Positions 44,526 through 55,062 of a DNA stretch of 64,000 nucleotides are shown piece after piece. Position 1 is the stretch's first letter. Every line of letters begins with the position of its first letter. Position numbers and translations under genes: made by a program. The notes beneath the pieces are model-generated. The model did no database searches. It had not been told where the DNA came from and worked only from the letters and a program-made list of their open reading frames with translations. Source of the DNA: Candidatus Nanopelagicales bacterium (GTDB taxonomy: Bacteria > Actinomycetota > Actinomycetes > S36-B12 > CAIYMF01). The DNA is taken from the NCBI GenBank assembly GCA_017848795.1, contig JAFIHG010000011.1, positions 1 through 64,000 of the forward strand, given 5' to 3'.

Positions 44526-44879
44526 TCAGCGCGCCAGCGGGCTGTAGAAGACGAGCCCGTTGCCCTTGTTGTCGTAGACGACGGCGCGCCGTTCGTGCGC
44601 ATCGTCGTACGGGTCCTTGACGATCCCGCCGCCGTTCTGCTCCACGAGCGCTGCCGCGGCGTCGACGTCATCGGTCTTGATCCCGACGACGACCTGGCCG
44701 GGCATCGGGTGATCGACGGCCGTCGCGAGTGCGATGGTGACCGACCCGCCGTCGATGGCCGCGAAGTGCGCACCGTCGCGGAACTTCAGGGCCATGCCGA
44801 GGGACTCGGTGTAGAAGCGGATCGACTCGTCGAGGTCGTCGGTCGACAGCACGATCATCCGGACGTCGTGAGAACTCAC
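44526..44879 (-). CDS. VOC superfamily (glyoxalase-like) protein
   Basis: A 117-residue single VOC unit with VLSTDDLDESIRFYTESLGM, AIDGGSVTIALA and GNGLVFYSPLAR. Such proteins are metal-dependent dioxygenases, isomerases or resistance proteins; no specific assignment. The start chosen is GTG 44879, preceded by GGAGG at 6 nt. Converges on the pyruvate oxidase gene. Confidence 0.87.
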   Translation of the reverse strand: MSSHDVRMIVLSTDDLDESIRFYTESLGMALKFRDGAHFAAIDGGSVTIALATAVDHPMPGQVVVGIKTDDVDAAAALVEQNGGGIVKDPYDDAHERRAVVYDNKGNGLVFYSPLAR

Positions 44880-44961
44880 CGGGCACCTCCGAGTCGATTG
44901 CCGTCGAGCATAGTCACGGCGATGCCGCCGACCGACGAACGTGAGTGCAGCGACGGGCCCT

Positions 44962-45420
44962 TCAGGCCACGTCCGGCAGGTCCTGGTGGGTGCTGACCGC
45001 AAGCCGGTTCCAGACGTTGATGGCGGCGATCGCCATGAGCAGCGCGACGATCGTGCGCTGGTCGAACTCCCGCGCGACGTCGTCCCATACCGCGTCGGGT
45101 ACGCCCGCCTCGCCGATCCGCGTCACGGACTCGGTGAGCGCCAGCGCCGCCCGCTCGGAGGCGGTGAACAGGCCCGGCGCCTCCCGCCAGGCCGAGAGCA
45201 CGTCGAGCCGACGCTGGTCCTCGCCGGCCTTGCGTGCGTCCCGGTTGTGCATGTCGAGGCAGTACGCGCAGCCGTTGAGCTGGGAGGCACGGATCTTCAC
45301 CAGTTCATAGAGGCCACGGTCGAGGCTGCTTGCTCCGACGTACTTCTCCATCGCGAGCACCGCCTCGTAGGCGGACGGGTCGACCGCATGGATGTCGAGG
45401 CGCTGTGCCTGAGTCGTCAT
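44962..45420 (-). CDS. carboxymuconolactone decarboxylase / AhpD-like protein
   Basis: A 152-residue all-helical protein with the AhpD-type redox motif CAYCLDMH (Cys51, Cys54, His58) and LDVLSAWREAPGLFTASERA, the pattern of alkylhydroperoxidase-like proteins. It may reduce peroxides, but no AhpC partner is adjacent. ATG at 45420 with AGAAGGA upstream. The VOC gene lies 82 bp downstream on the same strand. Confidence 0.9.
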   Translation of the reverse strand: MTTQAQRLDIHAVDPSAYEAVLAMEKYVGASSLDRGLYELVKIRASQLNGCAYCLDMHNRDARKAGEDQRRLDVLSAWREAPGLFTASERAALALTESVTRIGEAGVPDAVWDDVAREFDQRTIVALLMAIAAINVWNRLAVSTHQDLPDVA

Positions 45421-45481
45421 CTGTCGTTCCTTCTGTCGTTCATCGGCTACCACCTCGGCAGCCGCGCGCCGTGCGCCGCTG

Positions 45482-48274
45482 CTAGCGGTCGGCCGTGAGC
45501 AGCTGGCGCAGCACGTACTGCAGGATCCCGCCGTGGCGGTAGTACTCCGCCTCGCCGGGGGTGTCGATGCGGACCAGGGCGTCGAACTCGACGTCGCCGG
45601 CGCGCACGTGCACGGTCTCGGGGATCCCGCCGTCCAGGGCCGTCAGCCCGGTGATGTCGAAGGTCTCCTCGCCGGTCAGGCCCAGCGACTGGGCCGACTC
45701 ACCCGCGGCGAACTGCAGCGGCAGTACCCCCATGCCGATGAGGTTCGAGCGGTGGATCCGCTCGTAGGACTGGGCTATCACCGCCCGCACGCCGAGCAGC
45801 AAGGTGCCCTTGGCGGCCCAGTCGCGCGAGGAACCCGACCCGTACTCCTTGCCCGCCAGCAGCACGAGCGGGACGCCTGCGGCGGCGTAGCGCTCTGCGG
45901 CTTCGAAGATGCTGGTGACCGGGCCGCCGTCGCGGGTGAAGTCACGGGTGAACCCGCCCTCGGTCCCCGGGGCGATCAGGTTCCGCAACCGGATGTTGGC
46001 GAAGGTGCCGCGGATCATCACCTCGTGGTTGCCGCGCCGCGAGCCGTACGAGTTGAAGTCCTTGTGCTCGACGCCGTGCTCGCTCAGGTACCTGCCCGCG
46101 GGGGAGTCGGAGCGGATGGACCCGGCCGGGCTGATGTGGTCGGTCGTGACGGAGTTCCCGAGCATCGCCAGGACGCGGGCGCCGGTTATGTCGGAGACCG
46201 GCTCGCGCTCCTTGCCCATGCCGTCGAAGTAGGGCGGGCGGCGCACGTAGGTGGAGTCCGTGGACCACTCGAACGTGTCGCCGTCGGGGACGGGGAGCGA
46301 GCGCCAGCGTTCGTCGCCGGCGAAGACGTCGGAGTAGCCCTTGGTGAACATGTCGGCCTCGATGCAGGAGTCGATCACTTCGGTGATCTCCTCGGTCGTC
46401 GGCCAGATGTCGCGCAGGTGCACGGGTCGGCCGTCGCTGCCGGTGCCGATGGGCTCGCGCAGCAGGTCGACGTGCAGGGTGCCGGTGAGCGCGTACGCGA
46501 CGACCAGCGGCGGCGAGGCCAGGAAGTTCATCTTGGTCTCGGGGTGGATCCGGCCCTCGAAGTTGCGGTTGCCGGACAGGACCGAGGCCACGGTGAGGTC
46601 GTTCTCGACCACCGCCGCACTGACCTCCGGGATGAGCGGGCCGGAGTTCCCGATGCAGGTGGTGCAGCCGTACCCGACCAGCTGGAAACCGAGTTTGTCG
46701 AGGTACGGGGTGAGGCCGGACCGCTCGTAGTAGTCCGTCACGATCCGGGAGCCGGGCGCGAGGGTCGTCTTGACCCACGGCTTGCGGGAAAGACCGCGTT
46801 CCACGGCCTTCTTGGCCAGCAGCGCCGCCGCGATCATGACCGACGGGTTCGAGGTGTTGGTGCACGACGTGATCGCCGCGATCACCACGTCACCGTTGTC
46901 GATGGTGTGGGACTGCCCCTCGAGCTCGATCGTGGCCGGCGTGCTCGGCCAGTCGTGCGGCATGGTGCAGCTGCACGGGGCGGTCGGCCCGTCCTCGGTG
47001 TGCCCGAAGTCGATCGCGATGGGGTCGCTCGCGGGGAACGTCTCGGCGAGCGCCTCGTCGAGTCCCGGTTCGATCGCCTCGGCGTGCGACCGCCCGGACA
47101 GCAGCTCGGCGATGGCGTGCGGCGCGATCCGCAACGGGATGCGGTCGTGCGGGCGCTTCGGACCGGCGATCGACGGTTCGACGGTGGACAGGTCGAGCTC
47201 GATGCGCCGGGAGTAGTCCGGCTCGCGGCTCGGGTCGTGCCACATCCCCTGTTCCTTCATGTACGCCTCGACCAGGCGGATCCGTTCCTCCGAGCGGCCC
47301 GTGAGGCGCAGGTAGTCGAGGGTCACGTCGTCGACCGGGAAGATCGCACAGGTGGCCCCGTACTCGGGGCTCATGTTGCCGATCGTCGCGCGGTTCGCCA
47401 GCGGCACGTTCGCGACCCCCGGGCCGAAGAACTCGACGAACTTGCCGACGACGCCGGTGGCGCGCAACAACTCGGCGACCGTCAGGACCAGGTCGGTGGC
47501 GGTGGTGCCGGGTTGCAGCTCACCGCTCAGCTTCAGCCCGACGACCGGCGGGATCAGCATGCTCATCGGCTGCCCGAGCATCGCGGCCTCGGCCTCGATG
47601 CCGCCCACTCCCCAGCCCAGCACGCCGAGCCCGTTGATCATGGGGGTGTGCGAGTCGGTGCCGACCAGGGTGTCCGGGTAGGCGGCGGCGCCGTCCGGCC
47701 CGTCCTCGGTGAACACCACCCGAGCCAGGTACTCGAGGTTCACCTGGTGACAGATGCCGGTGTCCGGCGGTACGACGCTGAAGTCGGTGAAGGCCTGCTG
47801 GGCCCAGCGCAGCAGCTGGTACCGCTCGGCGTTGCGCTCGAACTCGAGTTCTGCGTTGATACGGAACGCGTCGGCGCGCCCGAACACGTCGGCGATGACG
47901 GAGTGGTCGATCACCAACTCGGTCGGGCACAGCGGGTTGATCCGGCTCGTGTCTCCGCCGAGCTCCTCGATCGCGTCGCGCATCGCCACCAGGTCGACGA
48001 CGCAGGGCACCCCCGTGAAGTCCTGCATCAGCACCCGCGCCGGGGTGTAGGCGATCTCACGGCCGTGCTCGGGCTCCGGGTCCCAGGCGGCGAGCGCGCT
48101 GATCTGCTCACCCGTCACGAGATGCCCGTCCTCGTTGCGCAGCAGGTTCTCGAGCAACACCTTGAGGCTGTACGGGAGCCGATCCGTCCCGTCGAGGCGG
48201 TCCAGCCGGTGGATGGTGTACGTCCGGTCGTTCACCGCCAGCCGGTCCCGGGTCGCGAAGCTGTCGGCAGCCAT
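45482..48274 (-). CDS. acnA: aconitate hydratase, AcnA type
   Basis: A 930-residue 4Fe-4S enzyme of the TCA cycle that isomerises citrate to isocitrate. Cluster Cys residues appear in SCTNTSNP (about residue 470) and [11 protein letters not shown] (about 536 and 539). Other landmarks are [28 protein letters not shown] and the swivel-domain [15 protein letters not shown]. The ATG at 48274 with AAGGGGG gives normal AcnA length; in-frame extension through the divergent exporter gene is rejected. Confidence 0.96.
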   Translation of the reverse strand: MAADSFATRDRLAVNDRTYTIHRLDRLDGTDRLPYSLKVLLENLLRNEDGHLVTGEQISALAAWDPEPEHGREIAYTPARVLMQDFTGVPCVVDLVAMRDAIEELGGDTSRINPLCPTELVIDHSVIADVFGRADAFRINAELEFERNAERYQLLRWAQQAFTDFSVVPPDTGICHQVNLEYLARVVFTEDGPDGAAAYPDTLVGTDSHTPMINGLGVLGWGVGGIEAEAAMLGQPMSMLIPPVVGLKLSGELQPGTTATDLVLTVAELLRATGVVGKFVEFFGPGVANVPLANRATIGNMSPEYGATCAIFPVDDVTLDYLRLTGRSEERIRLVEAYMKEQGMWHDPSREPDYSRRIELDLSTVEPSIAGPKRPHDRIPLRIAPHAIAELLSGRSHAEAIEPGLDEALAETFPASDPIAIDFGHTEDGPTAPCSCTMPHDWPSTPATIELEGQSHTIDNGDVVIAAITSCTNTSNPSVMIAAALLAKKAVERGLSRKPWVKTTLAPGSRIVTDYYERSGLTPYLDKLGFQLVGYGCTTCIGNSGPLIPEVSAAVVENDLTVASVLSGNRNFEGRIHPETKMNFLASPPLVVAYALTGTLHVDLLREPIGTGSDGRPVHLRDIWPTTEEITEVIDSCIEADMFTKGYSDVFAGDERWRSLPVPDGDTFEWSTDSTYVRRPPYFDGMGKEREPVSDITGARVLAMLGNSVTTDHISPAGSIRSDSPAGRYLSEHGVEHKDFNSYGSRRGNHEVMIRGTFANIRLRNLIAPGTEGGFTRDFTRDGGPVTSIFEAAERYAAAGVPLVLLAGKEYGSGSSRDWAAKGTLLLGVRAVIAQSYERIHRSNLIGMGVLPLQFAAGESAQSLGLTGEETFDITGLTALDGGIPETVHVRAGDVEFDALVRIDTPGEAEYYRHGGILQYVLRQLLTADR

Positions 48275-48401
48275 CGATCCCCCTTCGGGTCGCGGTTTCG
48301 TACTCCTCAACCTGCCACCACGCGCAGCCGAAGGCCAGCGGTGCAGCGGCGCGGTGCCTTCCAGCGACGCGCCACAGCCGGGCCGCTGTCGCAGCGTCCG
48401 C

Positions 48402-48407
48402 GATACT
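48402..48407 (+). promoter_or_regulatory. possible -10 box for leaderless exporter gene
   Basis: GATACT ends 6 nt before the GTG at 48414 and no ribosome-binding site is visible. Weaker match than the other leaderless boxes. Confidence 0.3.
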
Positions 48408-48413
48408 CCCGGC

Positions 48414-50255
48414 GTGCGGATCGTCAGGACGAGCGGGCCCGGCAGGGCACGGGTGGCGGCGGTGACGCTGGTCGCCGGCTTGCTCACCGTCCTACCGGCT
48501 GTCGCGGCTGCGGCCGCGGTACCGGGCGCCGCCGCGGCGCCGATCGTCGACGCCACACCGCACGCCGCGCCACAGCCGACACCACCCCAGACCTCCGACG
48601 ACCCGACACCGGAGGACTCGACTCCCGTACCGCCACCCGAGCCCAGCCCGTCGCGTACGACAGAGTCGCCGTCGACGCCGACCCCGACGCCGACCACGAC
48701 CACCCCGTCGCCGACCGAGTCGTCGCAACTGCCGGTGCCCCCGCCGTCGCCGACCCCGACGGCGACGCCGTCCGCCACCCCCGGAGCGTCCCCGACGGCG
48801 ACGCCGTCCCGCAGCCCGGCCGTGCTGGTGCCCGGTTCCGGACCGGCGGTGCAGAGCACCGACATCCCGCTGGTGACCGGGCTCGTCGCCCTCGCGGTGC
48901 TCGTGGTCGCGGCGCTCGTGCTCTGGCTCGTCTCGCGCAGCGACCGGAGTTCCCGCCCGCCGGCCGCGGCCACCATGCCGCTGCCCGCGGTGCCGGCCGG
49001 AGCCGAACCGGGCCTCACCGCACTGCTGATCGAGCTCGCCGAGGCGATGATCGCCGCCGGCTACGGCGTGTCGGAGGTGCAGCAGACCCTGATGCGGGTG
49101 GCCACCGCGCGCGGCGCCCCGGGCGCCGAGGTGATCGTGTTCCCCACGGCCGCGCTGGTGTCGGTGCCGGGGGAGACCCGGGTCGAGACCGCAGCCGCGG
49201 TGGTCGGCGCCGGCTCGCTGCGGCTCGAGCAGGTGGACGCGGTCGGCCGGGCCAGCGCGGCCGCGGCCGACGGCGCCGTCTCCCCGGCACAGTCCGTCGC
49301 GGAGCTGCGGCGCATCTGGGCGATGCCACCGGCGTACCCACCGCTGCTGCGGACCGCCGGGTACGCGCTGCTGAGCGTGGGACTCGTGCTGCTGCTGAGC
49401 GGCAGCCTGCTGGACCTGCTCGTCGCGGCCTGCCTCGGTGCGGTCGTCGGCGGTGAGCTGCTGCTGGTCGGCCGGGCCTCCTCGACGGTGCGCGCTGTCG
49501 TGCCGCTGCTGAGCGCGTTCGTCGTCGCCCTCGTCGTGTTCCTGCTGGGACGCACCACCCTCGACATCGGTGTGCTCGCGCCGCTGATCGCCCCGCTCGT
49601 GGCACTGCTGCCCGGGGCGCTGCTCACCACGTCGATGACCGAGCTGGCGACCGGCCAGCTCGTCTCGGGCGCAGGACGGGTGGCCGGGGGGATCATGCAG
49701 CTGGTGCTCCTGGCGATCGGGATCATCGCCGCCGGGCAGCTGGTGGGCGTACCGGCGAGTGACGTCACCTCCACCGCGGTACGCCCGCTCGGCGACCTCG
49801 CCCCATGGGTCGGCGTCGCGGTGTTCGGCATCGGGATGGCCGTCCACCAGTGCGCGCCCCGCACCACCGTCCGCTGGATCCTGCTGGTGCTCTACGTGGC
49901 GTACGCGGCGCAGGTGATCGGCGGCATCTTCTTCGGCCCGGTGCTCGCCGCGTTCGTCGGCGCCCTGGTCATGACGCCGGTCGCGGCGTACGTCGCACGG
50001 CGGCCCACCGGCCCCGCCACGCAGGTCAGCTTCCTGCCGGCCTTCTGGATGCTCGTCCCCGGATCGCTCGGCCTGGTCGGGGTGACCAAGCTGCTCGGCA
50101 ACGACCGCGTTGACGCGGGGAGCGTGCTCGTGACGACGGCGATCACGATGGTGGCGATCTCGTTCGGGGTGCTGATCGGGCGTGCCCTCGTCGGGGCGCT
50201 TCCCGGGCAGGTCGCCCGGTTCACGCGCTCGTTCCCGCTGCCCGGGCGGCGCTGA
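48414..50255 (+). CDS. ThrE-family threonine/serine exporter with secreted Pro/Thr-rich N-terminus
   Basis: A 613-residue membrane protein. A signal-like hydrophobic segment (about 13-42) is followed by about 100 residues of Pro/Thr/Ser-rich low complexity (50-148), then TM 152-174, a soluble ThrE domain ([20 protein letters not shown], then [20 protein letters not shown]) and about ten TM segments (DUF1212 plus DUF3815 halves fused). ThrE exports threonine and serine by proton antiport. The extracellular linker is not part of the Corynebacterium ThrE prototype and could be glycosylated or span the wall; that is inference. It diverges from acnA. Confidence 0.85.
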   Translation: MRIVRTSGPGRARVAAVTLVAGLLTVLPAVAAAAAVPGAAAAPIVDATPHAAPQPTPPQTSDDPTPEDSTPVPPPEPSPSRTTESPSTPTPTPTTTTPSPTESSQLPVPPPSPTPTATPSATPGASPTATPSRSPAVLVPGSGPAVQSTDIPLVTGLVALAVLVVAALVLWLVSRSDRSSRPPAAATMPLPAVPAGAEPGLTALLIELAEAMIAAGYGVSEVQQTLMRVATARGAPGAEVIVFPTAALVSVPGETRVETAAAVVGAGSLRLEQVDAVGRASAAAADGAVSPAQSVAELRRIWAMPPAYPPLLRTAGYALLSVGLVLLLSGSLLDLLVAACLGAVVGGELLLVGRASSTVRAVVPLLSAFVVALVVFLLGRTTLDIGVLAPLIAPLVALLPGALLTTSMTELATGQLVSGAGRVAGGIMQLVLLAIGIIAAGQLVGVPASDVTSTAVRPLGDLAPWVGVAVFGIGMAVHQCAPRTTVRWILLVLYVAYAAQVIGGIFFGPVLAAFVGALVMTPVAAYVARRPTGPATQVSFLPAFWMLVPGSLGLVGVTKLLGNDRVDAGSVLVTTAITMVAISFGVLIGRALVGALPGQVARFTRSFPLPGRR

Positions 50256-50321
50256 CAACCGGGACGCGGGTCAGCCGGGTCGGTGTCGCGCGCCGGTTGC
50301 TCTAGGATGGGCCGGCTGCCG

Positions 50322-50397
50322 CGGGGCGTAGCGTAGTGGCTAGCGCGCCTGCTTTGGGGGCAGGAGATCGGGAGTTCGAATCTCCCCGCCCCGACCA
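50322..50397 (+). tRNA. tRNA-Pro (TGG)
   Basis: A 76-nt cloverleaf: acceptor CGGGGCG/CGCCCCG, anticodon stem CCTGC/GCAGG with loop TTTGGGG (anticodon TGG), T-loop TTCGAAT, and encoded CCA at 50395-50397. It precedes tig, as in many actinomycetes. A TAGGAT box lies at 50303. Confidence 0.95.
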
Positions 50398-50504
50398 GGA
50401 CCGCCGCCGGCGGTTCCCCGCTCTCCGTCGTCTCCGTGGGATCGTCCCCGTGGGGAGCGCCCGGGCAGCACGAGACCTCCCACCGACCAGGAGCCGGATC
50501 CACT

Positions 50505-51857
50505 GTGAAGAGCGCTGTCGAGAACCTGTCGCCGACCCGGGTGAAGCTCACCGTTGAGGTGCCCTTCGAGGAGCTGCGTCCAGCACTCGACAAGGCGTAC
50601 AAGCGGATCGCCTCCCAGGTGAACGTGCCGGGGTTCCGCAAGGGCAAGGTCCCCGCCCGGGTCATCGACCAGCGGTTCGGTCGGGCGCTGGTGCTCGAGG
50701 AGGCAGCGAGCGAGGCGGTCGGCGAACACCTCGAGGCAGCGGTTCGCGAGCACGACGTCAAGCTGCTCGGACGTCCCGAGGTGGAGATGGGCGAGCTGCA
50801 CGACAACGCGCCGCTCGAGTTCACCGCCGAGGCCGATGTGGTGCCCGAGTTCGACCTGCCCGAGTACGCGGGGCTCGAGGTGACCGTCGACGCCGCCGAG
50901 GTCACCGACGAAGACATCGACAAGCAGGTGGACGCCCTCCGCAGCCGCTTCGGGACGCTGTTGGCCGTGGAGCGGCCGGCCGGCGACGGCGATGTGCTGC
51001 TCTTCGACCTCCGCGGGACCGCCGACGGCGCGCCGGTCGAGGACCTGACTGCCTCCGCGATGTCGTACGAGGTCGGCACCGACGGGATCGTCCCCGGCTT
51101 CGATGACGCGGTCCGGGGCGCGTCGGCGGGCGAGACCCGCACCTTCACCTTCACCCCGACCGCCGGTGAGTACCTGGACCGGCTGATCGAGGTGACGGTC
51201 GACATCACGACGGTGCGGGAGCGCTCGTTGCCCGACCTCGACGACGACTTCGCGGCACTGGCCAGCGAGTTCGACACGGTCGAGGAGCTGCGCGATGACC
51301 TGCGCAGCCGGCTCGCGCGCGTCAAGCTCGCCGAGCAGGCGTACGCGGCCCGCGACGAGATCGCCCGGGTGCTGCTCGAGAAGGCCGACGTGCCACTGCC
51401 GGAAGGGGTCATCGCGGCGCAGGTCGAGGACCACTTCGAGGACGGGCACGGCGACGACGAGCACCGTGCGGACGTCGAGGCCGAGGTGCGCGAGGCGCTG
51501 AAGACCCAGCTCGTACTCGACCGCATCGCCGAGGCCGAGCAGGTCGCGGTCAGCGAGTCCGAGCTCTCCGCCTGGCTGGTCGGGCAGGCACCCCGGTACG
51601 GCATGACCCCGGACCAGTTCGCGCAGGAGCTCGTCGGTTCCGGGCAGGTCACCGCCGCCGTCGCCGAGGTACGCCGCGGCAAGGCGCTCTCCACGGTGCT
51701 GGAGAAGGCCACGGTCGTCGACAGCAACGGTGCAGCGGTCGACCTGTCGGCCGTGTTCCCCGACCGCGACGAGGAGTCCGGGACGCTGAGCGAGGTCGAG
51801 GACGACGAGCCGTCCGACGACTCGCCCGCAGACGGGGGGCCCGCCGCCGCGGAATGA
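50505..51857 (+). CDS. tig: trigger factor
   Basis: A 450-residue ribosome-associated chaperone and peptidyl-prolyl isomerase. The ribosome-docking signature GFRKGKVP lies near residue 45 (VPGFRKGKVPARVI); the FKBP domain spans about 150-235 and the helical C-domain follows. The acidic Ser/Asp tail is typical of actinobacterial members. Start is GTG 50505 with AGGAG upstream. It leads into the Clp genes, as usual in Actinobacteria. Confidence 0.96.
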   Translation: MKSAVENLSPTRVKLTVEVPFEELRPALDKAYKRIASQVNVPGFRKGKVPARVIDQRFGRALVLEEAASEAVGEHLEAAVREHDVKLLGRPEVEMGELHDNAPLEFTAEADVVPEFDLPEYAGLEVTVDAAEVTDEDIDKQVDALRSRFGTLLAVERPAGDGDVLLFDLRGTADGAPVEDLTASAMSYEVGTDGIVPGFDDAVRGASAGETRTFTFTPTAGEYLDRLIEVTVDITTVRERSLPDLDDDFAALASEFDTVEELRDDLRSRLARVKLAEQAYAARDEIARVLLEKADVPLPEGVIAAQVEDHFEDGHGDDEHRADVEAEVREALKTQLVLDRIAEAEQVAVSESELSAWLVGQAPRYGMTPDQFAQELVGSGQVTAAVAEVRRGKALSTVLEKATVVDSNGAAVDLSAVFPDRDEESGTLSEVEDDEPSDDSPADGGPAAAE

Positions 51858-51997
51858 GCGCCGGTCGGTCGGGTCGGCGCGTACCGGCTCTGCCATCGGC
51901 GAACACCTGCGCCGTCACGGAAGGTGCGGGAGGGTCCGGCCGTTAGGGTCCAGGAGCGGGCGAACGCGCGACGACTACCGGACCAACGAGGAGCACC

Positions 51998-52609
51998 GTG
52001 AGCGAGAACTTGGCCGACCGGGGCAACGGCATCACCGGGTACCACGACTCGATCCGTGAACGGTTGCTGCGCGACCGCATCCTCTTCCTCGAGGGGGAGG
52101 TGCGCGACGAGATGGCCAACGACATCGTGCGCCAGCTGCTGCTGCTGTCGGCCGACGACGCCGAGCAGGACATCTACCTCTACATCAACTCACCCGGCGG
52201 CAGCGTGTCGGCGGGCATGGCGATCTACGACACCATGCAGTACGTCAAGAACGACGTGGCGACCTTCGGTCTCGGCATGTGCGCCTCGATGGGCCAGTTC
52301 CTGCTGACGGCGGGCTCCGCCGGCAAGCGGTACGCCCTGCCCAACACGCGGATCATGATGCACCAGCCGCTCGGCGGCCTCGGCGGCGTGCAGTCGCTCG
52401 TCGCCAAGCAGGCCGAGCAGATGGTCATCATCAAGCGCAAGATGACCGAGCTGATCGCACACCACACCGGTCAGGACTTCGAGACCATCGAGAAGGACTC
52501 CGAGTGGGAGAAGTGGTTCTCCGCGGAGGAAGCCAAGGACTACGGCATCGTCGACCACGTCGTCACCTACGCCGCCGAGGTGACCGGCGGCGGTGGCACG
52601 GCGGCGTGA
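51998..52609 (+). CDS. clpP1: ATP-dependent Clp protease proteolytic subunit 1
   Basis: A 203-residue serine protease subunit with Ser97 (MCASMGQF), His122 (MMHQPLGG) and Asp167 (EKDSEW). Actinobacterial ClpP1 and ClpP2 form a mixed tetradecamer that degrades proteins delivered by ClpX or ClpC. GTG start with GAGGAG upstream; a TAGGGT box at 51944 may be the promoter. ClpP2 follows after 28 bp. Confidence 0.97.
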   Translation: MSENLADRGNGITGYHDSIRERLLRDRILFLEGEVRDEMANDIVRQLLLLSADDAEQDIYLYINSPGGSVSAGMAIYDTMQYVKNDVATFGLGMCASMGQFLLTAGSAGKRYALPNTRIMMHQPLGGLGGVQSLVAKQAEQMVIIKRKMTELIAHHTGQDFETIEKDSEWEKWFSAEEAKDYGIVDHVVTYAAEVTGGGGTAA

Positions 52610-52637
52610 CGTGACCGACGAGAGACGAGGATCTTCC

Positions 52638-53348
52638 ATGCACTCCATCGCTGCCACGACGATGCCCGCCATGACCGCGGTGAGCCGGCCGGCGCCGGGC
52701 GCGTACCAGCCGCAGACCGGGAGCGGACGCCACGACGGCGCACTGGCGCCCCAGAGCCGGTACGTGCTGCCCAGCTTCATCGAGCGGACCGCGCAGGGTT
52801 TCCGCGAGTTCAACCCGTACGGCAAGCTGTTCGAGGAGCGCATCATCTTCCTCGGCGTGCAGATCGACGACGCGAGCGCGGACGACGTCATGGCGCAGCT
52901 GCTGTGCCTGGAGTCGATGGACCCCGACCGGGACATCAGCATCTACATCAACTCCCCGGGTGGGTCGTACACCGCGATGACCGCGATCTACGACACCATG
53001 CAGTTCGTCAAGCCGCAGATCCAGACCGTCTGCCTCGGCCAGGCCGCCTCGGCCGCCGCCGTGCTGCTCGCCGCCGGCGCGCCCGGCAAGCGTTTCGCGT
53101 TGCCGCACAGCCGGATCCTCATCCACCAGCCCTACACCGAGGGCGGCGGACAGGGATCCGACATCGAGATCCAGGCACGTGAGCTGCTGCGGATGCGCGA
53201 GGAGATGGAAGGCATCCTCGCCCGCCACACCGGGCGCTCCGTCGAGGACATCCACCTCGATATCGAGCGCGACAAGATCCTCACCGCGCCGGAGGCCGTC
53301 GAGTACGGCATCGCCGACCAGGTCATCACCTCCCGCAAGGCGGTATAG
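52638..53348 (+). CDS. clpP2: ATP-dependent Clp protease proteolytic subunit 2
   Basis: A 236-residue subunit with Ser138 (QAASAAAV), His163 (LIHQPYTEG) and Asp212 ([12 protein letters not shown]). An N-terminal extension of about 40 residues (propeptide-like) precedes the fold and is longer than in ClpP1. ATG 52638, with GAGACGAGGA upstream. Confidence 0.96.
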   Translation: MHSIAATTMPAMTAVSRPAPGAYQPQTGSGRHDGALAPQSRYVLPSFIERTAQGFREFNPYGKLFEERIIFLGVQIDDASADDVMAQLLCLESMDPDRDISIYINSPGGSYTAMTAIYDTMQFVKPQIQTVCLGQAASAAAVLLAAGAPGKRFALPHSRILIHQPYTEGGGQGSDIEIQARELLRMREEMEGILARHTGRSVEDIHLDIERDKILTAPEAVEYGIADQVITSRKAV

Positions 53349-53753
53349 CCCGCGCGCTGTTTGGCGGGCGCAGCGTCCGCCATGCGGCCGCTCGCGCCCG
53401 TCGACGCGTGAAAGTCCGGGCGAGTACCCGGTGGTCGAGCGCAGTCGAGACCACGCCGGCGATCATGGTCTCGACGACGCTCGACCAACTGTTGGTTGCG
53501 TCCGCTCTTTCGGAGCAGCAACCCGGGCCCGCGTCCGGTCGTGTCGCGGAGCGGTCGCGGTGTACGCGTGGCGTGTTCCGCTTTCGGCGAAACGGGGGCC
53601 CGACACGGTGTGGGGGTGCCGATGGGTGGGGTGCTCGGGGTACCGTCACTAGGACGTCCGCAGCCAGCGGGCCGCGCGAGGATCGCCTGAGCGAAGGATC
53701 CGTACCTCACCCGCGGTGCGGGTGGACATCGATCTACGAGGAGGACCGAGCCC
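53349..53753. other. intergenic region between clpP2 and clpX, with dispersed repeat
   Basis: A 405-bp gap in a normally compact operon. It holds the family-B hairpin (53433-53515) but no believable ORF; the small ORFs read through the repeat. A promoter for clpX probably lies near 53650-53720. Confidence 0.65.
53433..53515. repeat. dispersed repeat, family B, copy 2
   Basis: Left arm 53433-53453 (GGTCGAGCGCAGTCGAGACC then A) pairs with 53466-53486 with two mismatches and a 12-nt loop. The right arm continues into GGTTGCGTCCGCTCTTTCGG, matching the copy at 22221-22271. Confidence 0.7.
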
Positions 53754-55037
53754 GTGGCACGTGCTGGGGACGCCGGTGACCTGCTCAAGTGCTCCTTCTG
53801 CGGGAAGAGCCAGAAGCAGGTCAAGAAGCTGATCGCCGGGCCTGGGGTCTACATCTGCGACGAGTGCATCGACCTCTGCAACGAGATCATCGAGGAGGAG
53901 CTCTCGGAGTCCTCCGACCTCGGTTTCGAGGAGTTGCCCAAGCCGCGCGAGATCTTCGACTTCCTCGACCAGTACGTGATCGGTCAGGACACCGCGAAGA
54001 AGGCGCTGTCCGTGGCCGTCTACAACCACTACAAGCGCGTACAGGCGGGTGGGGACACCAAGCGCGACGATGCCATCGAGATCGCCAAGTCGAACATCCT
54101 GCTGCTCGGCCCGACCGGCTCCGGCAAGACACTGCTCGCACAGACCCTCGCCCGGATGCTCAACGTCCCGTTCGCCATCGCCGATGCGACGGCGCTGACG
54201 GAGGCGGGCTACGTTGGGGAGGACGTCGAGAACATCCTGCTCAAGCTGATCCAGGCGGCCGACTACGACGTGAAGAAGGCCGAGACCGGGATCATCTACA
54301 TCGACGAGATCGACAAGGTGGCCCGCAAGAGCGAGAACCCGTCGATCACCCGCGACGTCTCGGGCGAAGGGGTCCAGCAGGCACTGCTGAAGATCCTCGA
54401 GGGGACGACGGCCTCGGTGCCACCGCAGGGTGGGCGCAAGCACCCGCACCAGGAGTTCATCCAGATCGACACCACGAACGTGCTGTTCATCGTCGGTGGC
54501 GCGTTCGCCGGACTCGACACGATCATCGAGCAGCGGATCGGCAAGAAGTCCCTCGGGTTCACCTCGTCGCTGAACGCGGAGGAGGACGTCGAGACCGGGG
54601 ACGTGTTCGGCCGGGTGATGCCCGAGGACATGCTCAAGTTCGGGATGATTCCGGAGTTCATCGGCCGGCTCCCCGTCTTCACGTCGGTGACCGCGCTCGA
54701 CCGCGACGCGCTGGTGCAGGTGCTCACCGAGCCGCGTAACGCGCTGGTGCGTCAGTACCAGCGGCTCTTCGAGCTCGACGGGGTCGACCTCGAGTTCACC
54801 GGCGATGCGCTGGAAGCGGTCGCCGACCTGGCGATCCTGCGCGGCACCGGTGCGCGGGGGCTGCGCGCGATCATGGAGGAGGTCCTCCTGAACGTGATGT
54901 ACGACGTGCCCAGCCGCTCCGACGTGGCACGCGTCGTCGTCAACGCGGACGTGGTGCGCCAGAACGTGCTGCCCACCCTGGTGCCGCGCGAGGCCCCGAC
55001 GACCAGCCGCCGGTCCCGCCAGGAGAAGAGCGCCTGA
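53754..55037 (+). CDS. clpX: ATP-dependent Clp protease ATP-binding subunit ClpX
   Basis: A 427-residue AAA+ unfoldase. The N-terminal zinc-binding domain has Cys13, Cys16, Cys35 and Cys38. Walker A is GPTGSGKT (119-126), Walker B IIYIDEID (about 183-190), and the pore-loop and sensor regions are present ([22 protein letters not shown]). GTG start with GAGGAGG upstream. Unfolds substrates for the ClpP1P2 core encoded just before it. Confidence 0.97.
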   Translation: MARAGDAGDLLKCSFCGKSQKQVKKLIAGPGVYICDECIDLCNEIIEEELSESSDLGFEELPKPREIFDFLDQYVIGQDTAKKALSVAVYNHYKRVQAGGDTKRDDAIEIAKSNILLLGPTGSGKTLLAQTLARMLNVPFAIADATALTEAGYVGEDVENILLKLIQAADYDVKKAETGIIYIDEIDKVARKSENPSITRDVSGEGVQQALLKILEGTTASVPPQGGRKHPHQEFIQIDTTNVLFIVGGAFAGLDTIIEQRIGKKSLGFTSSLNAEEDVETGDVFGRVMPEDMLKFGMIPEFIGRLPVFTSVTALDRDALVQVLTEPRNALVRQYQRLFELDGVDLEFTGDALEAVADLAILRGTGARGLRAIMEEVLLNVMYDVPSRSDVARVVVNADVVRQNVLPTLVPREAPTTSRRSRQEKSA

Positions 55038-55062
55038 CGGAACCGGCGGTCCGTTCGGGCCG

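Noticed and set aside
45533-49456. A 1307-codon ORF on the plus strand opposite aconitase and running into the exporter gene
   Set aside because: It mirrors aconitase in a high-GC genome; the translation is Arg/Gly/Asp/Val low complexity with no domain, while both real genes have full family motifs.
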